Shown in pieces: positions 45,719-53,569 of a stretch of DNA of 64,000 nt; positions within the stretch are counted from its first letter, which is position 1; each line of letters opens with the position of its first letter. The position numbers were made by a program, and so were the translations under genes. The stretch comes from Acidobacteriaceae bacterium (GTDB lineage Bacteria > Acidobacteriota > Terriglobia > Bryobacterales > Bryobacteraceae), in assembly GCA_019240405.1 (NCBI GenBank), contig JAFAYL010000044.1:62001-126000 (forward strand). The letters are read 5' to 3'. The notes beneath the pieces were generated by a model. The model did not search any database, had not been told where the DNA came from, and saw nothing but the letters and a program-made list of their open reading frames with translations.

Positions 45719-46660
45719 TTATGTTAATGCACGCGCGTCCTCCAATGGAACGCGTTCGAAGACTCCGACCTTGTTCACTTCGAGCCGCAAATCTCCACTG
45801 CTCTCAACCTCGAATGCCGGCGCAAATTTCGCGCCCCAAACGATTTCGTCGTACCGGTATGAAGAACGGACTTGCACAGTTTGTCCGAACGTATCGTCAA
45901 AGGCCCTGATCAAAATCAATACTTCCGCTTGAAGTTGTTCCAGATCTTCCGCGGTTTTCCCATACAGCGGGCTGTTTTCCGTTATTGGATGCACCACCGT
46001 CCATGTCAGCGGGAAGAAGAGAACGTGAGGACGTTCCAGTTCCAAGTCCAAGAATTTCCGCTGTAAGCGGCCTTCCGTGGACTCAACGGTCATCAACAAC
46101 AGCCGGGCATCCAGATCGAGCAGATTGTTGGAACGCCGGTTCACGATGCGGAACTGCAGGCTTCTGCCGCCCTGATAGGGCGCGACCAGCATCGTCTTGC
46201 TGAATCCGATACGCGCCGAAGGACGTGAAAAACGCCCGAACACCAGGCCCGTTGCAATGGCAAATGCGAGTAATCCCAACAGTGCTTCTGTCGTGGCGAC
46301 CGAATTCGCAGCGGGACCGCTCGGGTAAATATTGCCGTAGCCTACGGTCGTTAGCGTATGCGCGCTAAAAAAGAATGCGTTCCAATACTGTGACCACAAA
46401 GACGGGGCTTCGGCGCCTTTTAGGTGCTCTATTCCGATGGTTAGATAAATCCATCCAAAGAGCGCGTTCGCGAGCACAAAGACCAAAACGATAATGCCGA
46501 TGAAAACCGGCCAAGACACGTTGATCATGTAGAGATAGGGATGAAAGTCCCGCCATGTCAGACCCGCCCGGCGTACATTGAACTCGCCATCTTGATTGAT
46601 TGCGCGCTTGAGTGCGCCGTTATATTGCTGAGTGAGTCCTGGATCGAATGTTATTGCCAT
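45719..46660 (-). CDS. Inward-rectifier potassium channel (KirBac type)
   Basis: A 313-residue Kir-family channel. A slide helix (about 35-48, WRDFHPYLYMINVSW), outer helix (about 50-75), pore helix and selectivity filter TVGYG (Thr105-Gly109), inner helix (about 118-142, SVATTEALLGLLAFAIATGLVFGRFSRPS) and a C-terminal immunoglobulin-like cytoplasmic domain (about 150-310, RIGFSKTMLVAPYQGGRSLQFRIVNRRSNNL). It is a tetrameric K+ channel gated by its cytoplasmic domain, and is intact. It lies immediately before the HIT gene in one transcription unit. Confidence 0.94.
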   Translation of the reverse strand: MAITFDPGLTQQYNGALKRAINQDGEFNVRRAGLTWRDFHPYLYMINVSWPVFIGIIVLVFVLANALFGWIYLTIGIEHLKGAEAPSLWSQYWNAFFFSAHTLTTVGYGNIYPSGPAANSVATTEALLGLLAFAIATGLVFGRFSRPSARIGFSKTMLVAPYQGGRSLQFRIVNRRSNNLLDLDARLLLMTVESTEGRLQRKFLDLELERPHVLFFPLTWTVVHPITENSPLYGKTAEDLEQLQAEVLILIRAFDDTFGQTVQVRSSYRYDEIVWGAKFAPAFEVESSGDLRLEVNKVGVFERVPLEDARALT

Positions 46661-46726
46661 ATCAGCAGATGATACGCTGATGCGGCATCGCGGACTTGCG
46701 CTTCGAGAATCGTGAGCGCGAGTTAT

Positions 46727-47578
46727 TTAGCCGTGCGCGACGCGCCGTTTGGCCGGTTGTTTCTTGGCTGGGGCAATCGCTTCATTTTGCGCGGCTTTGG
46801 ACGCCGGTTTACGCGGCAGTTCTCCCAAGCTCTTCTGCAGCGCTTGCATCAGGTCGATCACGGGCGCGCGCTTCTTCGGCGCAGGCTCTTCTATGGTTTG
46901 ACCTTCGCGTTTCGCCTCAATCAACTGCTTCAACCGGCCTTGATACTCATCGTGATACTTCGAAGGATCAAAATCGGCCGCCAAGCCTTCAACCAATTTC
47001 TCGGCCAGCGCGACCTCTTGGGGCTTTACGGTCACGTTATCGGTGCGGCCGAATTCCGGCACCTCGCGGACTTCTTCGGGATAGTACATCGTGTGAAGCA
47101 GCAGTCCATGCTCGTTCGGGCGAACCACGACGGTGTATTCGCGTTGATGCATGGCAACTTTTGCAATCGCGCTGTAGCCAGACTTCTTCATCGTTTCGAG
47201 CAGAAGGTGATAGGCTTTTTTCCCGGCATCCTCCGGAACCATGAAATACGAGGCATCAAAGTAGATCGGATCAATGCCCTCCGCTTTGACGAACTCAAGA
47301 ATTTCCATGTTGTCGCTCGAAGCTGGCGCGACGGCCTTCACCTCTTGATCGGTAACGATGACGTAGTGATTCTTGTCAGTCTCATAACCTTTGACAAGCT
47401 CACTGCGTTCCACTACGCGCTCGCAATGCGGACAATACGTTTGCTGCTTAATGCGAGTGCCGCAGACTCCGTGAATTTGATGAAAGCTGACGCGCTCCCC
47501 TCGTGCCGCGGCGAACAAGCGGACGGGAATCGTAATCAGCCCGAAAGTGATGTAGCCCTTCCACACGGTTGAAGCCAT
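46727..47578 (-). CDS. ku: Ku, non-homologous end-joining protein
   Basis: A 283-residue bacterial Ku homodimer subunit that rings DNA double-strand ends. Family landmarks are MASTVWKGYITFGLITIPVRLF at the start, FHQIHGVCGTRIKQQTYCPHC, GYETDKNHYVIVTDQEV and IDPIYFDASYFMVPEDAGKKAYHLL. The C-terminal tail is Lys/Ala rich (KKQPAKRRVA), usual for DNA contact. The ATG at 47578 has AGGAGAAACGC before it. Its usual partner LigD is not within this window, so end-joining must use a ligase encoded elsewhere. A long plus-strand open frame opposite it (46712-47572) is a codon shadow. Confidence 0.95.
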   Translation of the reverse strand: MASTVWKGYITFGLITIPVRLFAAARGERVSFHQIHGVCGTRIKQQTYCPHCERVVERSELVKGYETDKNHYVIVTDQEVKAVAPASSDNMEILEFVKAEGIDPIYFDASYFMVPEDAGKKAYHLLLETMKKSGYSAIAKVAMHQREYTVVVRPNEHGLLLHTMYYPEEVREVPEFGRTDNVTVKPQEVALAEKLVEGLAADFDPSKYHDEYQGRLKQLIEAKREGQTIEEPAPKKRAPVIDLMQALQKSLGELPRKPASKAAQNEAIAPAKKQPAKRRVAHG

Positions 47579-47688
47579 GCGTTTCTCCTAGCGGACGGGC
47601 CTAAACGTGCCTGGGCAGCCCTCCATCTAAAACAATATCGTTTCGCTATGTTCTTTGCAAGCTAGTACTTAGCAGTACCATCGAGAGC

Positions 47689-48108
47689 GTGAAGGTGTTT
47701 CTTTACTATATTGGCAAAACGCGCGACGCCCACGCCAATGCTCTCGCGGCTGAGTTCGTTAAACGAAGCTCGCGCTACGCGGATTGCCAGATGCGTGAAA
47801 TCAAGGTCCAGCAGTTCGATTTTCAGGGTAAGCACGTGCGCGCGCGCAAAATCTTTCTCGATCCCGAAGGGCGCAGCATCGATTCAGCTCAGTTCGCCAA
47901 GATCTTCGATCGCGCGGAGCGTGAAGGCCAGGATCTCGTGTTTCTCGTGGGTGGCCATGATGGTCTGCCGCTTGCAATAAAATCGCAGGCGAACTTCTTG
48001 TTCTCGCTGTCGCCGCTGACCCTACCGCATGAGCTTGCCCGAGCCGTGCTGGCTGAACAAATCTACCGCGCGTTCACCACTTTGCGCGGTCATCCATACC
48101 CCAGATGA
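47689..48108 (+). CDS. rlmH: Ribosomal RNA large subunit methyltransferase H (pseudouridine-1915 N3-methyltransferase)
   Basis: A 139-residue SPOUT methyltransferase with GTG start at 47689. The AdoMet knot is present: DLVFLVGGHDGLP (usual GGAxG) and SLSPLTLPHELARAVLAEQIYRAFTTLRGHPY. It methylates pseudouridine 1915 of 23S rRNA. The last residues read PYPR, whereas the Escherichia coli protein ends with a functionally important YHR-type motif; the His is replaced by Pro here. The protein is also a little shorter than the usual 155-160 residues. Whether this lowers activity is unclear, as related phyla may share it. Confidence 0.85.
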   Translation: MKVFLYYIGKTRDAHANALAAEFVKRSSRYADCQMREIKVQQFDFQGKHVRARKIFLDPEGRSIDSAQFAKIFDRAEREGQDLVFLVGGHDGLPLAIKSQANFLFSLSPLTLPHELARAVLAEQIYRAFTTLRGHPYPR

Positions 48109-48147
48109 ATGCAGGAAAAATGAGCGCGTGTACTAAACTGCGCTGAG

Positions 48148-49671
48148 ATGCTGCTCTCTCTTAAGGGCATTCAAAAGAGCTTCGGAGGCGTGAAGGCGCT
48201 CCGGAACGGCAATCTTGAAGTCTCCGAAGGCGAAGTGCATCTCCTGATGGGCGAGAACGGCGCGGGGAAATCAACGCTCATGAAGATCCTCGCCGGAATG
48301 TATCACAAGGATTCCGGCGAGATACTGTGGCGCGGTCATCCGGTATCTTTTTCTAGACCATCTGAAGCCGCTGCCAACGGAATCGCGATGGTTCATCAGG
48401 AATCGCTTTTGGCTCCGCATCTCACCGTGGCTGAAAATATCTATCTGGGCCGCGAGCCTGTAACGAGTTTCGGGTGGGTCAGCCGGCGGTCAATGATCGA
48501 GGCGGCTACGCGCCTGATCGCCGACCGCGGATTTCAGCTCGATCCCAATGCGCGTGTTGAAAACTTAAGTCCGGCCGGTAAGCAGCTAGTCGAGATCTGT
48601 CGCGCAATTGCGCAAGGCTCAAGCCTGCTCATTTTCGATGAGCCGACTTCCTCGTTATCGGACTTTGAAACTTGCGAGGTTTTCCGCATCGTTCGTCAGC
48701 TTCGCGAGCGCAATATGGGCGTGATCTATATCACCCACCGGCTTGAAGAATTGCGGGCGATCGGCGATCGTGTCACTGTCCTTCGCGATGGCGCAACGGT
48801 TCATTCGGGCAATCTCGACGAACTTTCCCGGGAGCAGCTTATCCAACACATGGTCGGACGCGCGGTAGACACTGCCTATCGTCGCGAACCGGTGCCGCCG
48901 GGGGAAGTCTTGCTTCGGGTTGAGGGTCTGTCGCGCGGCATGTTGCGGGATATTTCGTTTGAGATCCGGGCCGGCGAAATTGTTGGGTTAGCGGGACTCG
49001 TGGGCGCCGGCCGCACGGAGCTTTGCCGGGTCATTTTTGGACTGGATGCTGCCGAACACGGCGCTTTTCAGGTTGCCGGGAAAAAGATCGTCCCGAAAAC
49101 CCCACGCGAAGCCGCTAGAGCGGGGACCGCGTTGATTCCCGAGGATCGCCAGCACGATGGCCTGGCGCTCGCGCTGCCGGTCTCCTATAACGTCACGCTG
49201 CCGGATCTCGAACATGTGAGCGCATGGGGAGTGTTGAAGAAAAGCGAAGAAACAAATCTTACGACGACGTATGTCGAACGATTCCGCATCAAAAGCAGCA
49301 GTCCGCGGCAACTTGCCGGAAAACTGAGCGGCGGTAATCAACAAAAGATCGTAATCGCGAAATGGGTGGCCCGCGGCGCCCGCGTGTTTCTCTTCGACGA
49401 ACCCACCCGCGGAATCGACATCGGAGCCAAACAAGAAGTCTTCGAGCAAATGGACCGCATCGCCCGGTCAGGAGCCGCGATTCTGATGGTCAGTTCCGAG
49501 CTTCCCGAGCTGATTCAAGTCGCCGATCGCATTCTAGTGATGCGCCAAGGACGCCTCGCAGGAGAGCTGCCGGGTAGAACAACTCAAGAAGAAATCATGA
49601 GATTGGCGGGCTTCAAATCTTTTCCTGAAGATCGGGCCTATGAATCCCCCTCGGATTCGGAAAAGGCGTGA
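48148..49671 (+). CDS. Sugar ABC transporter ATP-binding protein, two cassettes (RbsA type)
   Basis: A 507-residue protein with two ABC domains. The first has Walker A GENGAGKST, signature LSPAGKQLVEICRAIAQ and Walker B LLIFDEPTS; the second has the degenerate GLVGAGRTE Walker A, signature KLSGGNQQKIVIAKW and VFLFDEPTRGIDIGAK. This is the RbsA/XylG arrangement for pentose or hexose import by the CUT2 family. The next gene is the permease, overlapping its stop. No substrate-binding protein gene follows in the window, so that part is elsewhere or shared. The octamer CTAAACTG lies just before the ATG. Confidence 0.92.
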   Translation: MLLSLKGIQKSFGGVKALRNGNLEVSEGEVHLLMGENGAGKSTLMKILAGMYHKDSGEILWRGHPVSFSRPSEAAANGIAMVHQESLLAPHLTVAENIYLGREPVTSFGWVSRRSMIEAATRLIADRGFQLDPNARVENLSPAGKQLVEICRAIAQGSSLLIFDEPTSSLSDFETCEVFRIVRQLRERNMGVIYITHRLEELRAIGDRVTVLRDGATVHSGNLDELSREQLIQHMVGRAVDTAYRREPVPPGEVLLRVEGLSRGMLRDISFEIRAGEIVGLAGLVGAGRTELCRVIFGLDAAEHGAFQVAGKKIVPKTPREAARAGTALIPEDRQHDGLALALPVSYNVTLPDLEHVSAWGVLKKSEETNLTTTYVERFRIKSSSPRQLAGKLSGGNQQKIVIAKWVARGARVFLFDEPTRGIDIGAKQEVFEQMDRIARSGAAILMVSSELPELIQVADRILVMRQGRLAGELPGRTTQEEIMRLAGFKSFPEDRAYESPSDSEKA

Positions 49672-50606
49672 TGCAGGCAAAGATCCAGCGCCTCCTGCCA
49701 TTTTTCACGCTCGCCCTCTTATTTGTTGCGCTCACGATTGCAACGCCTCATTTCCTGACGAAGGTGAATCTCTCGAGCGTTGCACGGCAGACCGCCGTAA
49801 TTAACATGATGGCGCTCGGTATGACACCGGTGATCATTAGCGGCGGAATCGACATTTCGGTCGGCTCGATCTTGGCCATTGCCGGCCTCTTCGGCGCCAT
49901 GGCCATCAAGAGTGGCCAGCCCATTCCGGTAGCGCTTGCGATTGGCATTGGCACGGGATTCCTATGCGGCACTCTGAACGGCTTATTTATTACGCAATTG
50001 CGCATCAGCCCCTTCATCGTGACATTAGGCACGCTTGGTATTTATCGCGGCATTGCGCTGGTTGTGTCAAAGGGTCTGCCGGTGCATGAGATTCCTGCTT
50101 CGTTTTCTTATCTTGGTGCGGGCACACTGTTGGGCATTCCAGTTTCGCTATGGACCCTTGCGGCATGCGCAATCCTGATGCATTTTGTCCTTGAAAACAC
50201 CAAATTGGGCCGCTATACTTTCGCGATCGGCAGCAACGAAAGCGCCGCGTATTACGCGGGTGTCCCCATCAAATTTCATTTGACTTCCGTATACGCGATC
50301 ACCGGCATTCTTACTGGACTGGCCGGCATGATCGAAGCCTCCCGGCTCATGACAGGACAGCCGACGGCCGGACAAGGATACGAGCTTCAGGCCATCGCCG
50401 CGGTGGTCATCGGAGGCGGAAGCTTGCGTGGTGGAGAAGGCAGCGTTGCCGGCACGCTAGTCGGCGCATTCATCATAGGCCTGCTGTCAAACGGAAGCGA
50501 TCTGCTCGGCGTGAACCCGTATTGGCAGCAAGTGATTATCGGAGCCGTTATTATCGCTGCCGTCGGTTTCGATGAGCTGCGGAAACGGAAATTGTCGACC
50601 GCCTGA
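49671..50606 (+). CDS. Sugar ABC transporter permease (RbsC type)
   Basis: A 311-residue inner-membrane permease with about 8-10 helices. The CUT2 motifs are ALGMTPVIISGGIDISVGSILAIAG and AAVVIGGGSLRGGEGSVAGTLVGAFIIG, and a YAITGILTGLAGMIEASRL loop that contacts the ATPase. The ATG at 49671 shares its A with the TGA of the ATPase gene; a GTG one codon earlier is an alternative. Together with the ATPase it forms the membrane core of a ribose/xylose-like importer. Confidence 0.9.
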   Translation: MQAKIQRLLPFFTLALLFVALTIATPHFLTKVNLSSVARQTAVINMMALGMTPVIISGGIDISVGSILAIAGLFGAMAIKSGQPIPVALAIGIGTGFLCGTLNGLFITQLRISPFIVTLGTLGIYRGIALVVSKGLPVHEIPASFSYLGAGTLLGIPVSLWTLAACAILMHFVLENTKLGRYTFAIGSNESAAYYAGVPIKFHLTSVYAITGILTGLAGMIEASRLMTGQPTAGQGYELQAIAAVVIGGGSLRGGEGSVAGTLVGAFIIGLLSNGSDLLGVNPYWQQVIIGAVIIAAVGFDELRKRKLSTA

Positions 50607-50666
50607 ACCTCAAGGGTCCAATTTTGGCGGTAGATCGAAGAACGCGGACCCCGCTTATGCGTGAAA

Positions 50667-52271
50667 TCAGCCGCCGTATTTTCGCAGAATCTCGATAATT
50701 TCCGAGTGGCCTCGCTTCTCTGCCCAGCTTCGCGGGGTTGCCCAATATTCGGCGTCCGCTTCGAGAGGGTCGGCGCCATGTTCGAGCATAAGCCTGACCA
50801 CTCTAGTGCGGCCCCAACGGCAGGCCCATCCCAAGGCGCTGCTTTTCAGAATCTCGTCACGCACTCCGATTCTTGCTCCGGCGTTCAAAAGCACTTCGGC
50901 GAACGCGGCGGCTTCATCTTCGGTGATGTGGTCGCGCATAGCAGCGACTTCGTGCAAAGGTGTGCGAGCGAACTCTCCTATGACATTAGGATCGCAACGA
51001 TCGAGAATGAGGCGGAAGCAGGTCAAATACGTGGCGCGATCGAAGTCTTTATTGCCGGCGTACAGCCAGGGAATGTGGTGCCAGAAGGATAGCGGCTGAA
51101 TGAGCATTCCGAACCAGCGCGGATCGTGGCGCGGCCAATCCAGGAGTTGGAGGGCCATGCCGACGATTTCGGGATCGCCCCCATCAGCTCCGAAGCGGAG
51201 GACTTCGGCGGGATCGGCGTTACCGCTGGCGAGCATGTCACGGACGAGGGCCGTTTCCCGATAAATGGCTGCGGTGTCCGCCGTCACTTCGCCGCCGTGC
51301 TTTCGGAGGAGATCGACCATCTCCCACTGCTTGTGGCTATAGGCACTGTGGACGGCCGAGCCGCTGGAATCGACATGGACGTTTGGGTCGGCCCCACGGG
51401 CGAGTAGGATTTCGGCAAGCTCGCTCCTGCCGAGCGCGGCGCATGTCCACAGCGGATAACCTTGCGAGTATGCGATCCAATCGCCTTCGCCTTGTGATAC
51501 GCGCTCGTTCGGATCGAAACCGAAATCGAGGAGCAGAGTAAGTATTTCCGCGCGGTTATGCTTGACTGCGACGGTGAGAAGGCCGCCCTCATCCCACCCA
51601 ATCGGGTTGGTCAGCGTTCCCGCGGCGTGGCGTGTTTGCAGCCATTCAATTTGGCCCTCAGCCACGGCTCTTTGCGCCTCTTCATCGGCGCGCGTTCGTT
51701 GTTGTGCTTGTGATCCACCGGCCGGCGGCATTTCCTGGCGCTCTTCGTCCTCGATGACAGCAACAATCTCGTCAAAGCCTCGGTCTTTCGCGAGCATCCA
51801 AGCCGTGGTAGCAGCACGGTGCGGATGGATCCCCGCTCTCGCGCTGGCGCCGTGCTGCATCAAAAGGCGCACCATCTCGGGTGAGCGATTCATTACGGCG
51901 AAGTGAATGGAGCGGCGCTCATCCCCGTAAGACATAGCCATATTGGCCAGTTCGGGACGAGTATGGAGCATCCCGCGAGCTCGGGGCAGGTCTCCAGCGT
52001 TGACGGCATCGGCGAGCCGGCGAACAGTCACGCCATCGACGTAGGCTTTGAGCTTGGGCCAGCTTTCGAAGCCGTAGCTGCGGGCAAGAACGAGATGAGC
52101 GTCGTGCAGGGCGAAGGTGGTGCGATCGGCGTGCGTGTAATGGGCGTTGACTTCCGCCGTAGCTTGCGGTTCGCCTGTCAGGAAATCGTTGAGAAGTTCC
52201 TTGGCTTGACGTTTGAGTTGATCGAGGTGCGGATGCTCGCGCATCCGCCGGGTCGGTACTGTGTGACTCAC
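50667..52271 (-). CDS. Ankyrin-repeat protein
   Basis: A 534-residue protein without signal peptide. Start is GTG 52271 behind AAAGGAG. The N-terminal part (about 1-95) is unlike the rest: MSHTVPTRRMREHPHLDQLKRQAKELLNDF and YGFESWPKLKAYVDG. From about residue 95 the ankyrin pattern recurs: HFAVMNRSPEMVRLLMQHGASARA, LLTVAVKHNRAEILTLLLDFGFDPNERV, LWTCAALGRSELAEILLARGADPNV, TPLHEVAAMRDH, ALGWACRWGRTRVVRLMLEHGADP and TPRSWAEKRGHSEIIEILRKYGG. It probably mediates protein contact in the cytoplasm; partner unknown. Confidence 0.88.
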   Translation of the reverse strand: MSHTVPTRRMREHPHLDQLKRQAKELLNDFLTGEPQATAEVNAHYTHADRTTFALHDAHLVLARSYGFESWPKLKAYVDGVTVRRLADAVNAGDLPRARGMLHTRPELANMAMSYGDERRSIHFAVMNRSPEMVRLLMQHGASARAGIHPHRAATTAWMLAKDRGFDEIVAVIEDEERQEMPPAGGSQAQQRTRADEEAQRAVAEGQIEWLQTRHAAGTLTNPIGWDEGGLLTVAVKHNRAEILTLLLDFGFDPNERVSQGEGDWIAYSQGYPLWTCAALGRSELAEILLARGADPNVHVDSSGSAVHSAYSHKQWEMVDLLRKHGGEVTADTAAIYRETALVRDMLASGNADPAEVLRFGADGGDPEIVGMALQLLDWPRHDPRWFGMLIQPLSFWHHIPWLYAGNKDFDRATYLTCFRLILDRCDPNVIGEFARTPLHEVAAMRDHITEDEAAAFAEVLLNAGARIGVRDEILKSSALGWACRWGRTRVVRLMLEHGADPLEADAEYWATPRSWAEKRGHSEIIEILRKYGG

Positions 52272-52525
52272 ATGAGCTCCTTTCTATCGCGCCCGGCGTC
52301 CGCTCGATCGGGCAGAAGGGAGTTCAGGAATATTACGTCAAACGGCAGTTTCAGACGGACGCAGTCCTTTCCGCGGACACGGCGGCGCTCTGAACGCGCC
52401 AGAAACATGATAGCCTAGCGCCGGTGTAGCGGCTGTGTCGGCCCTAGTAATAACACCGGAAATTACAGTTGGAGAAACACAAGCAGCGAACTGGCGTCAA
52501 CGTGTCGAAGGAGATATATCGAACA

Positions 52526-53041
52526 ATGCCGGTATTAGAGGAATTGCTGGTTGAAGAGATGCAAGACCTGCTTCATGCGGAGAACCAGCTTGTGAAGGCG
52601 CTGCCCAAGATGGCAAAGGCGGCCAAAGAACCCAAGTTGAAACAGGCTTTTCAGAAGCACCTGGAAGAAACCCAAGGGCACGTGGAACGCTTGAAGCAAG
52701 CGTTCGAGCTTCTCGGCGCGCGAGCGAAGGCGAAACCCTGTAAGGGCATGCAGGGCCTTGTGCAAGAAGGTCAGGAAAAGATTACGGAAGGAAGGGAAAA
52801 GGACGGAATCGGCTCCGATCTGGCATTAGTCGCCGCTGCGCAGAAGGTGGAGCACTATGAGATTTCCGGTTACGGAACGCTCCGGACGGTAGCGGAGAAA
52901 ATCGGAGAAACCAAAGTGGCGAAGCTGCTGGCGCAGACTCTTGCCGAAGAAGAGAAAACGGATAAGCTTTTGACCGAGCTTTCGGCTCCTCTGTTGGAGG
53001 AGGGAGCTGGGGAACCTGAGATGGAGGAACAAGAGGCTTAG
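52526..53041 (+). CDS. DUF892 (YciE/YciF-like) ferritin-like protein
   Basis: A 171-residue helical protein. The core PVLEELLVEEMQDLLHAENQLVKALPKMAKAAK, KAFQKHLEETQGHVERLKQAFELLG and VAAAQKVEHYEISGYGTLRTVAEKIG matches the DUF892 family, a four-helix diiron-type bundle linked to stress in Enterobacteria. Glu/His pairs for a metal site are in place (EEMQ, HLEETQGHVER, EHYE, EEEK). AAGGAG at 52508-52513 lies 12 bases ahead of ATG 52526, a long spacing; GTG 52502 and TTG 52469 are alternatives. The tail is acidic. Function unknown. Confidence 0.82.
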   Translation: MPVLEELLVEEMQDLLHAENQLVKALPKMAKAAKEPKLKQAFQKHLEETQGHVERLKQAFELLGARAKAKPCKGMQGLVQEGQEKITEGREKDGIGSDLALVAAAQKVEHYEISGYGTLRTVAEKIGETKVAKLLAQTLAEEEKTDKLLTELSAPLLEEGAGEPEMEEQEA

Positions 53042-53157
53042 TTCCCGCGCGACGGAGAATCTCTAAATCCACCAGCCCGCGTTTAACTGCAAAGCGGACC
53101 AGCTCGCCCGTGCTGTGGAGATTTAGTTCTGCTGCGTCCGGGCTTAAATCACATTGC
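53030..53157 (-). pseudogene. Remnant of a LuxR/NarL-type DNA-binding domain
   Basis: On the minus strand, in a frame that opens after a TAG at about 53157, the translation reads LSPDAAELNLHSTGELVRFAVKRGLVD. This matches the last helix of LuxR/NarL-type regulators (KL.LHSTAELVRYAIR.GL.). The first two-thirds of the helix-turn-helix and any receiver domain are absent, and no start codon precedes it, so it is a relic. It lies between the DUF892 gene and the small Tat protein gene and overlaps the end of the former. Confidence 0.5.
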
Positions 53158-53564
53158 TATTAGAGCGTTCGAGGGCGCGCACGGGGCGCCTCCGTAAACC
53201 TAGCCTCTCACGACGCCGATTCGGCAAGACTGCGGCTGGAGCAGCACTTACGGCTATCGCGGGTCCAAACGCGGGCGGGTCAACTGCGAACGCACCTGTT
53301 GGGAGTAGCCAGCAAAACCAGGCTGGTCTCACATCGGCGCAAATGCAAGAAGTGGACGCCAGGTTCAACGAGACACTGCGGCGTTATGGCGATCGTCTCT
53401 CGGAAGAGCAACGTAATCGCATACGCCGGGTGCTAGCCGACAATCAAAGCATGCTTGCGGCGATCCGCGATTTTCCTTTGGACAACGGAGATGCTCCAGC
53501 GACTGCGCTGAAGCTCCGCATCGAAAAGTTTCGGTACGGAAGGATAATGGCGGACCACGAATAG
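53154..53564 (+). CDS. Small Tat-exported protein preceding the amidase
   Basis: A 136-residue protein with a twin-arginine motif (SRRRFGKTAAGAALTAIAG) near residue 20, so the protein is probably exported folded. The mature part is a helical segment: LTSAQMQEVDARFNETLRRYGDRLSEEQRNRIRRVLADNQSMLAAIRDFPLDNGDAPA. The TTG at 53154 is the only start that keeps the signal; its support is weak, and a later start is possible. The stop lies 5 bases before the amidase ATG, so they form an operon. Similar small helical exported proteins are found before amidases in some genomes, to my recollection, and might act as a partner subunit. Confidence 0.6.
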   Translation: MLLERSRARTGRLRKPSLSRRRFGKTAAGAALTAIAGPNAGGSTANAPVGSSQQNQAGLTSAQMQEVDARFNETLRRYGDRLSEEQRNRIRRVLADNQSMLAAIRDFPLDNGDAPATALKLRIEKFRYGRIMADHE

Positions 53565-53569
53565 CCGCC

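Noticed and set aside
46712-47572. 286-residue open frame on the plus strand opposite ku
   Set aside because: It is the reverse-strand shadow of the ku gene; the translation has no family pattern and ku is certain.
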